A stretch of 34,147 nt of DNA from assembly GCA_003168215.1 (NCBI GenBank), contig PMSW01000134.1, positions 1 to 34,147 on the forward strand, written 5' to 3'. The position numbers and the translations under genes are program-made. The stretch comes from Actinomycetota bacterium (GTDB lineage Bacteria; Actinomycetota; Actinomycetes; Streptosporangiales; Streptosporangiaceae). Shown in pieces: positions 14,526-21,827 of the stretch. Each line of letters opens with the position of its first letter. The stretch's first letter is position 1. The notes under the pieces were generated by a model. That model saw only the letters and a list, made by a program, of their open reading frames with translations, was not told the DNA's origin and ran no database searches.

Positions 14526-14828
14526 GCGCCCCCAGACCAGATGCTGACCCGCTGGGGTCAATCACCTATGGCGTTCACGGTGATCATCAAGCGCGGCAGA
14601 ACATCCGGCACCCCGCGTCACGCTCCGTGGCTGTGGTCGAGGACGCTGACGACCAACATCGGCTGATCGTTCGGCTGGCCGGTCGTTGCCACGGTCAGGT
14701 CGCGCCGGGCATGAGTGATTGTTCGGTGTACCAGATCACCGGGCAGGTCAGCACCTCTTGACAGCGAAGCCGGGCGCCCGCCGCTCTTCGGGGGCCGCTC
14801 CGGTCGGGGTTCCGCCGGCCCCGCCGCC
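14526..14828. other. no recognisable gene
   Basis: A plus-strand frame (about 14630-14761) is open but resembles no family. Nothing else is seen before the strong hairpin at 14829. Confidence 0.35.
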
Positions 14829-14873
14829 CCCGTGGTGCCCGTCTCGGCCTTGGACCGAGACGGGCACCACGGG
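14829..14873 (-). terminator. 19-bp perfect stem-loop after the sulfur operon
   Basis: CCCGTGGTGCCCGTCTCGG (14829-14847) and its exact complement (14855-14873) enclose a seven-base loop. It lies 47 bases beyond the stop of the last operon gene and after the ASCH gene on the other strand. It can work on both. There is no T tract, as is common in high-GC actinomycetes. Confidence 0.7.
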
Positions 14874-14920
14874 CGCGCCCGGCCTGGGCGGCGGGCAACG
14901 CGTGGGTGCTGGCAGGCTCG

Positions 14921-15559
14921 TCAGGACACCGAGACCGGAATCCCAGCCTCGGCCTGGTCAGTCAGACCCGGAGACTTGCGCAGGCTCCGGGTTCCGATGG
15001 GCAGCAGAGCGACCACGGTCGCCGCGATGACGAGCAGTACCAGCCATGTGTGAACGTGACCCCACTCCCCAAGAAGCAGAAGGTAGCCGGGAATCGTGCA
15101 GGTGGTAAACGACAGGATCAGCGTCAGCCAACCGGTCAGCACCGTGAGGCGCGTGCGGCCAAGCCCGAGTACGAGCCAGAACAGCGCCCACAGTACAGAC
15201 CACTGCAGCCACAGCAGGCCGATCGTCGGGTCGTGGAACTTGACGATGTTGGTGATGCCGAAGGCGGCCGCCATGATCGCCACCCAGGCCGAATACCAGC
15301 CGAGACCGACGGGCTGGTGGCCCGCCAGGTTGCTGATCCCCACGTACAGGTAGGTGAACCCGAACAGGAAGATCCCGGAGTCCAGGAGGATGTCACTCGT
15401 CGTCGTGGCAGTCGCGATCAGGTAGAACGGGATCGCGGTCTGCAGGGCGCCGACGAACAGGTTGAAAGTGGCGGCCCCCTTGCCGTCGATCTTGCCCAGC
15501 AGGAGCAGGCCATTGACGAACAGCACCGCGCCCACGAACATCAGTCCTACATCAGCCAT
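14921..15559 (-). CDS. AmiS/UreI-family small-solute channel
   Basis: 212 aa with six to seven membrane segments: MADVGLMFVGAVLFVNGLLL, FLFGFTYLYVGISNLAG, GWYSAWVAIMAAAFG, LLWLQWSVLWALFWLVLGLG, LTLILSFTTCTIPGYLLLLG, WLVLLVIAATVVALLPIG. These match the AmiS/UreI family, which passes urea or short amides. ATG 15559 follows the upstream stop by nine bases and its SD (AGGAGA) overlaps that stop, so it is the last gene of the organosulfur operon. No amidase or urease gene is nearby. I infer that it admits a small neutral sulfur compound such as dimethyl sulfone; that substrate is not known for the family. Confidence 0.85.
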   Translation of the reverse strand: MADVGLMFVGAVLFVNGLLLLGKIDGKGAATFNLFVGALQTAIPFYLIATATTTSDILLDSGIFLFGFTYLYVGISNLAGHQPVGLGWYSAWVAIMAAAFGITNIVKFHDPTIGLLWLQWSVLWALFWLVLGLGRTRLTVLTGWLTLILSFTTCTIPGYLLLLGEWGHVHTWLVLLVIAATVVALLPIGTRSLRKSPGLTDQAEAGIPVSVS

Positions 15560-15568
15560 CGGACTCTC

Positions 15569-16783
15569 CTAGTTGTAGGAATCGACCGGAGGCAGCCGGT
15601 CGTTGAGCAGGTAGTCGCCGGCGTGCATCGACTTGAAGTCGAGCGGGTTGTGCAGTGAGAGCGTGCGGGCATTGCGCCAGTGGCGATCGAGGCCGTACTT
15701 CTCCAGGACGCTGCCAGCGCCGCAGACCTTGAACAGATTTGACCCCACGTGCATCGCGGCCTCCGCCGCCGCCTCACGGGCCTGGCCGGTGACCACGGAC
15801 GCCTCGCCCCGGATGCGCCCGTCGCCCGCATGCGCGACGGCCTCGTCGCACAGTTCCGCGGCACGCAGCGAAAGCAGTTCGGCGGCGTCGACGGCCGTCT
15901 TCATTTCTCCCACCCTCAACTGGGTGTAGAGGTCGTCGGTGGCGCGGTCGGCACTGCTCTCGTACCACAGCCGCGATCTCGTCCGCACGAACTCGACGGC
16001 GTCGTCGAGTGCGTTACGGGCGATTCCCACGAACACGCCCGTGTGGACCGCCTGGTAGTTCAGCGAGGTGACCGCTCCGCCCCCGCCGCCCTCTGTATCG
16101 GGGCTGCCGAGGCACAACTCGTCGGGGATCCACACGTTATGGAACTCGGTCGTGCCGCTGGCAGTGGTTCGCTGGCCGAATCCAGTCCAGTCGTCGTGGA
16201 TCGTCACTCCTTCGGCGTCGGTAGGCGTGAAGAACACTTTGACCTCGTCGGAGTCGGTGGCGCGGCAGGGCCCGAATGTGATGTCTCCCGCCAGGCTTCC
16301 CGTGCAGTAGAACTTCCGGCCGTTCAGGCGCCAGCCCGCACCGTCGCGGGTCACGGTGGTGTTGAAGTCGTTGACGCTCTTGGTGCCGACCTCGGAGTAC
16401 GCGTTGGCGATCCACAGCTCGCTTGTGAACCGCGGCAGCCACTTGGCTTGCACGGATGGGGAGGCCCATTCCTGCAGCAGGCGGATGCCGCCCGTGTGCA
16501 GCTGGTACATCTGGCCGATGTTGGAGTCGCCCGCGGAGATGGCGATCACGACTTTCATCAGTTCTACGAAGGAGCCCCCGTAGCCCCCGTACTCGCGTGG
16601 AACCATCAGGCCGAGAAGGCCCGATGCCCGGAAAGCCGCACACTGCTCGTAGGGGAACCTTCGCTCGCGGTCACGCTCGGCCGCGCCGACGCGGAACTCG
16701 TCGCGAAGTCCTTCCGCGACCCGTAGCGGATCTTCCAGGGCGACGCCAGCGAGCGGTGCGCTCCTGCTCTCAGTGGTGGTCAT
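15569..16783 (-). CDS. SfnB/MsuC/DszC-type flavin-dependent monooxygenase (acyl-CoA dehydrogenase fold), copy 1
   Basis: 404 aa. The N-terminal helical domain (QCAAFRASGLLGLMVPREYG), the middle beta domain (WIANAYSEVGTKSVNDFNTT, NGRKFYCTGSLAGD, GFGQRTTASGTTEFHNV) and the C-terminal helical bundle ending RHWRNARTLSLHNPLDFKSM, AGDYLLND are all present. RHWRNARTLSLHNP is typical of the sulfur-acquisition branch (SfnB, MsuC, DszC), which uses reduced flavin and oxygen rather than acyl-CoA. A role as methanesulfinate monooxygenase is plausible. ATG 16783 has GAGAGGA nine bases upstream. A 118-base gap separates it from the FMN reductase gene, so a secondary promoter is possible. Confidence 0.87.
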   Translation of the reverse strand: MTTTESRSAPLAGVALEDPLRVAEGLRDEFRVGAAERDRERRFPYEQCAAFRASGLLGLMVPREYGGYGGSFVELMKVVIAISAGDSNIGQMYQLHTGGIRLLQEWASPSVQAKWLPRFTSELWIANAYSEVGTKSVNDFNTTVTRDGAGWRLNGRKFYCTGSLAGDITFGPCRATDSDEVKVFFTPTDAEGVTIHDDWTGFGQRTTASGTTEFHNVWIPDELCLGSPDTEGGGGGAVTSLNYQAVHTGVFVGIARNALDDAVEFVRTRSRLWYESSADRATDDLYTQLRVGEMKTAVDAAELLSLRAAELCDEAVAHAGDGRIRGEASVVTGQAREAAAEAAMHVGSNLFKVCGAGSVLEKYGLDRHWRNARTLSLHNPLDFKSMHAGDYLLNDRLPPVDSYN

Positions 16784-16901
16784 GGCAGTGTCCTCTCGGT
16801 TCAGACCGGACGGGTGCAGTGGTGGCAGGCAAGGCAAGGTCCTTTCTGTTCAGTCCTCCGGAGCTGAGTGAAGATCAGGCGGGTCGCGCCGCGGCTGGCG
16901 T

Positions 16902-17438
16902 TCAGGTGGTCACGAGTGATTCCGCGTGGGCTCCGCTTCCGGCCAGCAGAGCGGGTGCGTGGGCATCCGCCCAGGCCGCCGCGAAGGGGCCGAAGTCCTC
17001 GACCTCGGCTTCGAGCACGAACAGGCCCCGCGCCGGGACGGCGGCGCCGAGTTCGAGCAGCAGTGGCGTGAAGTGGACGTCCACGGCGAGCCGATGGTTG
17101 TGCGCGCCGCCAAGCAGTACCGGGACAGCGGCCGCGCCGGCCAGGCTGCCGGTACCGAACCTGTCCAGGAAGCCCTTGAGTAGCCCGGAGTAGGCCGCCT
17201 TGTAGGTGGGGCTGGCGACCACGAGCACGTCAGCGCCGATAATCTGATCGACGGCAGCGGTGACCGCCGCATCGGATGGGTCGAGCACCCGCGGCCCGAA
17301 CGGCGCCAGGTCAACCTCCGTGACCCAGGCGGAGCCCAGGACGCGGGCGATCTCGCGGGTGAGTGTGCGCGCCAGGCTGTGGGTGCGCGACTGCGGCCGG
17401 GGGTTGCCGACCAGGCCGACGATCCGCGGTGCGCTCAT
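16902..17438 (-). CDS. NAD(P)H-dependent FMN reductase (MsuE/SsuE type)
   Basis: 178 aa flavodoxin-fold reductase. The N-terminal phosphate loop GLVGNPRPQSRTHSLA binds FMN, and VVASPTYKAAYSGLLKGFLD is the family's signature flavin-contact segment, followed by PVLLGGAHNHRLAVD. Such enzymes supply free FMNH2 to two-component monooxygenases. ATG 17438 overlaps the upstream stop by four bases. It should serve the SsuD-like and SfnG enzymes and probably the SfnB-type ones too. Confidence 0.88.
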   Translation of the reverse strand: MSAPRIVGLVGNPRPQSRTHSLARTLTREIARVLGSAWVTEVDLAPFGPRVLDPSDAAVTAAVDQIIGADVLVVASPTYKAAYSGLLKGFLDRFGTGSLAGAAAVPVLLGGAHNHRLAVDVHFTPLLLELGAAVPARGLFVLEAEVEDFGPFAAAWADAHAPALLAGSGAHAESLVTT

Positions 17439-17983
17439 GCCGTCGCCACCATGGTGCGCGAACAGGCACCCCCGCCGAGCGCCGCGTAGCCGCCACGCCA
17501 GTGCAGCAGTGGCTCGGCGCCGTCACCGGCTGTCCCCACCTCCCGGACGCGGCCGACGATGATCTCGTGGTCGCCGCCGGGGAGCCGGTACTCCACGGTG
17601 CATTCCAGCGCGGCGAGCACATCGTCCAGCCGCGGGCTGCCGGTCAGGCCTGGGCGGTGTCGGACGCCGTCCCAGGCTGCCGCGAAACCCCGGCGGGCGA
17701 AGTTCGCCGACAGATGCTGCTGCGCCGCGGCGAGGACGTTGACGACGAACGCGCCGTGGCCGCGGATCGCCGCCAGCGTCAGGCTGGATCTGTCGAAGCA
17801 GACCAGCACGAGCGGCGGGTCCAGCGAGACCGAGCTGACCGCGTTGGCGGTGGTGCCCACCGGCTCGCCGTCGGCCCCCACGGAGGTGACGACCGTGACC
17901 CCGGTGGCGAAGTGGCCGACGGCATGGCGGAACTCAGCGGAGGTAACGTCCGCGATGGCCGGGCTGGCTGTAGTCATCGTCAC
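17435..17983 (-). CDS. flavin reductase of the HpaC/DszD-like family
   Basis: 182 aa with the split-barrel flavin reductase fold: FRHAVGHFATGVTVVTS, GTTANAVSSVSLDPPLVLVC, FDRSSLTLAAIRGHGAFVVN, LAAAQQHLSANFA, HEIIVGRVREVG. It reduces FMN or FAD with NAD(P)H and hands it to an oxygenase by diffusion. It is a second, unrelated flavin reductase beside the FMN reductase, suggesting that different oxygenases in the operon need different suppliers. GTG 17983 overlaps the preceding stop (GTGA); ATG 17977 with AGGTG upstream is an alternative. Confidence 0.87.
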   Translation of the reverse strand: MTMTTASPAIADVTSAEFRHAVGHFATGVTVVTSVGADGEPVGTTANAVSSVSLDPPLVLVCFDRSSLTLAAIRGHGAFVVNVLAAAQQHLSANFARRGFAAAWDGVRHRPGLTGSPRLDDVLAALECTVEYRLPGGDHEIIVGRVREVGTAGDGAEPLLHWRGGYAALGGGACSRTMVATA

Positions 17984-19191
17984 ACCTGTCCGTGGTTGGG
18001 GGGATAGACGTTATTGAGCAGGTAGTTGCCGACGTGGTGGTACTTCCAGTCGACTGGGTCGTGGCTCGCGTGGGTCCGCGCGTTGCGCCAGTGACGGCTC
18101 AGGTCGTAGCGTTCGTCGGCCGCGCTCGCGCCGCTCAGCGAGAACAGGTCACTCGCCACCTCGACCGCGACTTCGCTGCCGAACGCCTTGGCCTGTGCGA
18201 CCGCGAGCGATCCGCGGGCGGCCGCGTCGGCATCCCTCGGCTGGCGGGTCACCTCGTCGAGCGTCGCGGCGGCGGCGCGCAGCAGCGCCTCGGCGGCGTG
18301 CACCCGGGTGGCGAGCCGACCGTACCGGTGGATGGTGTGCGGGTCATCGCTGGCGCGCTGCGCCCACCCGCCGCGGGACGCTTCGAAGAAGGGCCGGGCC
18401 TTCCCGCGGACGAACTCGCCGGCATCGGCCAGCGCGCCGCCGGCGATGCCGACCTGGATGGCGGCGTGCACGAGCTGCGCACGGGCCCCGAGCTGCTGAG
18501 GCACCTGGAACGCGTACTCGTAAGGGATGACAAGCGACGGGTCCACGGCCACGTCGTCGAAGACGGCGCTGCCGCTGACGGTGGCGCGCTGGCCCATGAC
18601 GTTCCAGTCGTTGTCGATTACGACTCCCTTGGCGTCGCGGGGGACGAATACGAGCACGAGGTGTCCGTCGTCGTCGAGCGCGCTGACACCGATCCAGCGG
18701 GCGGTGATCGCGCCGGTGCAGTAGTACTTGCGGCCCCGCAGGCGTGCCTTGTCGCCGCTGATATGCAGGCGGGTCTTGAGATCCTGGGCGTGCTGCCCGC
18801 CGCGCTCGGCCAGCGCGTTGCCGAGCCTGCCGCCCGCGAGGACGTCCGCGAACAGCCGCCGCTGCTGCGCGTCGGTGCCCCACATCGCGAGGACGTCGGT
18901 GAACAGGAAGTGGGCCTGCGGCACCTGCGCGAGGGCCGGGTCGACCACGGCGATGACACGGATCACTTCGGCCAGCACGCTGGCCGGCAGGTCCGGGCCG
19001 CCGTAGGAACGCGGCACGGTGATGGCCAGCAGGCCGCTGGCGTCGAACGCGGCGATCTCCGCCGCCGGCACCGCACCGGCCCGGTCCCGTTCGATCACGC
19101 CGCCGGCGACTGATTCGGCGTAGCTCCGCGCCGCGATGACCGCCTCCTGGCCAGAGGTGACTACCGCGGCCGCTGTGGTGGCGGTGGTCAT
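17980..19191 (-). CDS. sfnB: SfnB-type sulfur-acquisition oxidoreductase (acyl-CoA dehydrogenase fold), copy 2
   Basis: 403 aa. Visible landmarks are AAFDASGLLAITVPRSYGGP, VPQAHFLFTDVLAMWGTD, GNALAERGGQHAQDLKTRLH, RGRKYYCTGAITARWIGVSA, VMGQRATVSGSAVFDDV and a C-terminus RHWRNARTHASHDPVDWKYH, HVGNYLLN. QVPQAHF and the final motif match SfnB of pseudomonad sulfone-use clusters. It differs widely from copy 1, so the two are paralogs with separate substrates rather than a recent duplication. ATG 19191 overlaps the sfnG stop by four bases. Confidence 0.88.
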   Translation of the reverse strand: MTTATTAAAVVTSGQEAVIAARSYAESVAGGVIERDRAGAVPAAEIAAFDASGLLAITVPRSYGGPDLPASVLAEVIRVIAVVDPALAQVPQAHFLFTDVLAMWGTDAQQRRLFADVLAGGRLGNALAERGGQHAQDLKTRLHISGDKARLRGRKYYCTGAITARWIGVSALDDDGHLVLVFVPRDAKGVVIDNDWNVMGQRATVSGSAVFDDVAVDPSLVIPYEYAFQVPQQLGARAQLVHAAIQVGIAGGALADAGEFVRGKARPFFEASRGGWAQRASDDPHTIHRYGRLATRVHAAEALLRAAAATLDEVTRQPRDADAAARGSLAVAQAKAFGSEVAVEVASDLFSLSGASAADERYDLSRHWRNARTHASHDPVDWKYHHVGNYLLNNVYPPNHGQV

Positions 19192-20363
19192 CGGGCTGCC
19201 GTCAGGACACGGTCGGCTTCGGTCAGGCCGGCCAGCGGGTCGGGCACCGCTGCCCGGTCGAGGCCCGCCCGCACTTCCAGCTCACGGACGATCGGCATCA
19301 CCTCGCGACCAAATCGCTCGACTTCCTCGTGGTAGTGCAGGAAGCCAGTGAGGATCAGGTCCACGCCGAGCTTGCGGTACTCGACGATCCGTTCCGCGAC
19401 CTGCTCGGCGGTGCCGATGAGCTTGGTGCGGAAGCCATCGTTGTACTGGACCAGGTCGTCGAAGGTCGAGTCGGCCCACATGCCCTTCTTGTCGCCGGCC
19501 GACTGGCCCGCCTGCTTGACGGCGGCGCCGAAGCCCTCGACCGCCTCGACGTGCGCTTTCGCGATGATCTCGCGCAGTGTCTCCTGAGCTTCCCGCTCGG
19601 TATCGCGGACGATGACGAAGCCGTTCAGGCCGAACCGGGGGCCGTCGGTGCGCCCGACCTCGGCGGCATTCTGCCGTAGCTCGGTGAGCTGCTCGCTGAC
19701 TCCGTCGAAGTCCTTGCCGTTGGAAAAGTACCAGTCGGAGAGCTGGCCGCCGTTGCGGCGGGCTGCGGTGGAGTTGCCGCCCTGAAAGATCTCCGGGTGC
19801 GGGCGGCCGGGCCAGGACAGCGGCTTGGGCTTGAGGCTGAAGTCACGGATCCGGTAGAAGTCGCCGGCCAGGTTGGCGCTGTCCTGCGTCCAGATGCGCT
19901 TAAGCGCGGTGATGAACTCGGCGGTGCGGCGGTAGCGCTCGTCGTGCTCCAGCCATGGCTCGCCAAGCTGGCGGAACTCGTCCTTAAACCAGCCGGAGAC
20001 GACGTTGACCGCCACCCGGCCGCCCGAGAGGTGGTCGGCGGTCGCGACCCACTTGGCCAGCACGCCGGGGTGCCACAGGCCGGGGTGGATCGCGGCGATC
20101 AGCTTGATCCGCTCGGTGGCGAGCAGCAGCGCGAGGCTGAAGCTGGTGGACTCGTGCTGGTACTCGGCACCGTAGCTGGCGGTGTAGCGGACCTGGCTCA
20201 GCGCGTAGTCGAAGCCTGCCCGCTCCGCGAGCCTCGCGAGCTTGCGGTTGTACTCGAAGGACCAGTCGGTGCGCTGCTCGATGGTGCTGGTGACGAGGCC
20301 GCCGCTGACGTTGGGCACCCAGTAGGCGAAGCGGATCGGCTCGGTGGCCGGGTTCGTGGTCAC
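19188..20363 (-). CDS. sfnG: dimethyl sulfone monooxygenase SfnG (LLM family)
   Basis: 391-aa luciferase-like monooxygenase. The N-terminus PIRFAYWVPNVSGGLVTSTI, EQRTDWSFEYNRKLARLAER is characteristic of SfnG; other family motifs are HPGLWHPGVLAKWVATADHL, SGGRVAVNVVSGWFKDEFRQ, PEIFQGGNSTAARRNGG. SfnG uses FMNH2 and oxygen to turn dimethyl sulfone into methanesulfinate and formaldehyde. GTG 20363 overlaps the previous stop (GTGA) and has GGAGG seven bases upstream. With the two SfnB/MsuC-like enzymes and the SsuD-like enzyme it gives a full route to sulfite. Confidence 0.92.
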   Translation of the reverse strand: MTTNPATEPIRFAYWVPNVSGGLVTSTIEQRTDWSFEYNRKLARLAERAGFDYALSQVRYTASYGAEYQHESTSFSLALLLATERIKLIAAIHPGLWHPGVLAKWVATADHLSGGRVAVNVVSGWFKDEFRQLGEPWLEHDERYRRTAEFITALKRIWTQDSANLAGDFYRIRDFSLKPKPLSWPGRPHPEIFQGGNSTAARRNGGQLSDWYFSNGKDFDGVSEQLTELRQNAAEVGRTDGPRFGLNGFVIVRDTEREAQETLREIIAKAHVEAVEGFGAAVKQAGQSAGDKKGMWADSTFDDLVQYNDGFRTKLIGTAEQVAERIVEYRKLGVDLILTGFLHYHEEVERFGREVMPIVRELEVRAGLDRAAVPDPLAGLTEADRVLTAAR

Positions 20364-21502
20364 GGTACAACCTCCAGGAGTTGGTGATCGGGGTTCGGCG
20401 GGGACAGCAGTCCCTGTCGGCGCAGAACCGGCGTCACACCCTCGCCAAATCGGTAGGCCTCTTCGAGGTGCGGGTAGCCGGACAAAATGAACTCATCGAT
20501 GCCGAGGTGGTAGTACTCCGCGATCCGCTCCGCCACCTCGTGGTGACTGCCGACCAGTGCGGTTCCGGCGCCGCCACGGACCAGGCCGATGCCCGCCCAC
20601 AGGTTCGGGGAGACTTCGAGCGCGTCCGTCCGGCCACCGTGCAGGGCGACCATCCGCCGCTGCCCTTCCGACCCCGACGACCGCTGGATGGCCTGGGCCC
20701 GCTCGATAGCGGCAGGGTCGAGCCCGTCGAGCAGCCGCTTGGCCTGCGCCCATGCCTCGGCGGCGGTGTCGCGGGAGATGACGTGCAACCGGATGCCGAA
20801 CCTCAGCTCGCGGCCGGCGGCCTGGGCGCTGTCCCGGACCTGGTCGAGTTTCTCGGCGACGGCACCGGGGGGCTCGCCCCACGTCAGGTACACGTCGGCG
20901 TAACTGGCGGCGACCTGGAGCGCCTGCGGCGACGAGCCCCCCAGGTAGATATCCGGCCAAACGGGGGCTGGCACGATCTGTGCGTCCCGGATGTCGTAGT
21001 AGTCGCCGGCGAAGTCGACGGGTCGCCCTTGCCACAGCTCACGCACGATGTGCAGGAACTCTGCGGCGCGGCGGTAGCGGGCCGTCTTGTCCAGGTGGTC
21101 GCCGAACCGCCGCTGCTCGACATCGTCACCGCCGGTCACGATGTTGAGCAGCAGCCGCCCGCGGGAGATCCGCTGGTAGGTAGCGGCCATTTGGGCCGCG
21201 AGCGTGGGGGACATGAACCCCGGGCGCAGCGCCACCAGGAACTTGAACGTCTCCGTGAGCTGGGTGAGCCCGGCGGTCATGATCCACGCGTCTTCGCACC
21301 ACGAGCTAGTCGGGGTCAGCGCGCCGGTGAAGCCGAGCTGCTCGGCGGACCGCGCGATCTGCCCGATGTAGCTGATGTCCGGCGCCCGCTCGGTGCCGCC
21401 CGCGGTGACCCGGCTGCCGGCGGCACCGACCGCATTCCCCAGGCTCACGTCGGTGCGCGAGTCACCGTTGGTGGGGAGAAACCAGTGAAGAACGATCCCC
21501 AT
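20360..21502 (-). CDS. alkanesulfonate monooxygenase (SsuD/MsuD-like, LLM family)
   Basis: 380 aa, almost the length of E. coli SsuD (381 aa). Motifs: GIVLHWFLPTNGDSR, YIGQIARSAEQLGFTGALTP, TSSWCEDAWIMTAGLTQLTE, RPGFMSPTLAAQMAATYQRI, GRLLLNIVTGGDD, PDIYLGGSSPQALQVAASYA, DEFILSGYPHLEEAYRFGEG. The family splits the C-S bond of sulfonates with FMNH2 and oxygen, releasing sulfite; methanesulfonate is the likely substrate here given SfnG. ATG 21502 has AGGAGG about ten bases upstream; longer reading through the tandem repeat is not supported. It follows a 34-aa ORF. Confidence 0.9.
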   Translation of the reverse strand: MGIVLHWFLPTNGDSRTDVSLGNAVGAAGSRVTAGGTERAPDISYIGQIARSAEQLGFTGALTPTSSWCEDAWIMTAGLTQLTETFKFLVALRPGFMSPTLAAQMAATYQRISRGRLLLNIVTGGDDVEQRRFGDHLDKTARYRRAAEFLHIVRELWQGRPVDFAGDYYDIRDAQIVPAPVWPDIYLGGSSPQALQVAASYADVYLTWGEPPGAVAEKLDQVRDSAQAAGRELRFGIRLHVISRDTAAEAWAQAKRLLDGLDPAAIERAQAIQRSSGSEGQRRMVALHGGRTDALEVSPNLWAGIGLVRGGAGTALVGSHHEVAERIAEYYHLGIDEFILSGYPHLEEAYRFGEGVTPVLRRQGLLSPPNPDHQLLEVVP

Positions 21503-21516
21503 AGGGTGCTGACCTC

Positions 21517-21621
21517 CTACCGGTCGGGGGAGAACTCGGGGGTACGCAGCTTCAGCGCGGCCGCGGCGCCCAGCGCTGCGGCATGGCACCCGGCGGCAGC
21601 GGCTGCCGTCGCAGCGGTCAT
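21517..21621 (-). CDS. 34-aa small ORF heading the organosulfur operon
   Basis: It starts at ATG 21619-21621, six bases after AGGAGGG, the strongest ribosome site in the area. The peptide is MTAATAAAAAGCHAAALGAA followed by AALKLRTPEFSPDR. It is Ala-rich with one Cys and a charged tail, and could form one hydrophobic helix. Its TAG stop leads directly into the SD of the SsuD-like gene 14 bases before that start. It may be a small membrane peptide or a translated leader that couples translation. It lacks the repeated Cys codons of classical cysteine attenuators. A longer 61-aa version from ATG 21702 has no SD. Confidence 0.5.
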   Translation of the reverse strand: MTAATAAAAAGCHAAALGAAAALKLRTPEFSPDR

Positions 21622-21642
21622 GTCTCGCCCTCCTCGCCCTAG

Positions 21643-21683
21643 CTCGGTCTGCTCGGTCTGCTCGGTCTGCCCGGTCTGCTCGG
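21643..21683 (+). repeat. 9-bp tandem repeat in the operon leader
   Basis: Four full copies of CTCGGTCTG (one changed to CCCGGTCTG) and a partial fifth lie between the 34-aa ORF and the promoter. Read on the minus strand in the 61-aa frame they would encode EQT repeats. Repeat number could vary between strains and alter the leader. Confidence 0.75.
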
Positions 21684-21771
21684 GAGCCTTCGTGACCAGC
21701 ATGCGGACGGGCCGATGAGGCGTCCAATACGAATTCCCGAGGGGGTGATAACATAATCCTATTAATCTGCT

Positions 21772-21794
21772 CGGTAAACTATAGTTTGTTACCG
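21772..21794. promoter_or_regulatory. nested palindrome between the LysR gene and the sulfur operon
   Basis: CGGTAA (21772-21777) and TTACCG (21789-21794) form an outer inverted repeat. AAACTATAGTTT (21776-21787) is a perfect 12-base palindrome inside it. The site lies 34 bases before the LysR start, in an AT-rich patch unlike its surroundings. It fits a LysR-type binding site controlling both directions. Confidence 0.55.
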
Positions 21795-21827
21795 GCCTAC
21801 GTTGACCGGCCTGCGAGGAGGTTCACC

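Noticed and set aside
14829-14873. CRISPR repeat or IS end
   Set aside because: Only one inverted repeat is present, with no spaced copies and no transposase nearby.
21643-21683. Cysteine attenuator of the kind seen before sulfur operons
   Set aside because: The repeat encodes no Cys and the small ORF has only one Cys codon; no alternative terminator pair was found.
21503-21754. N-terminal extension of the SsuD-like protein containing RAD repeats
   Set aside because: It comes from the 9-bp tandem repeat and the small ORF read in another frame; ATG 21502 has a strong SD and gives the family's usual length.
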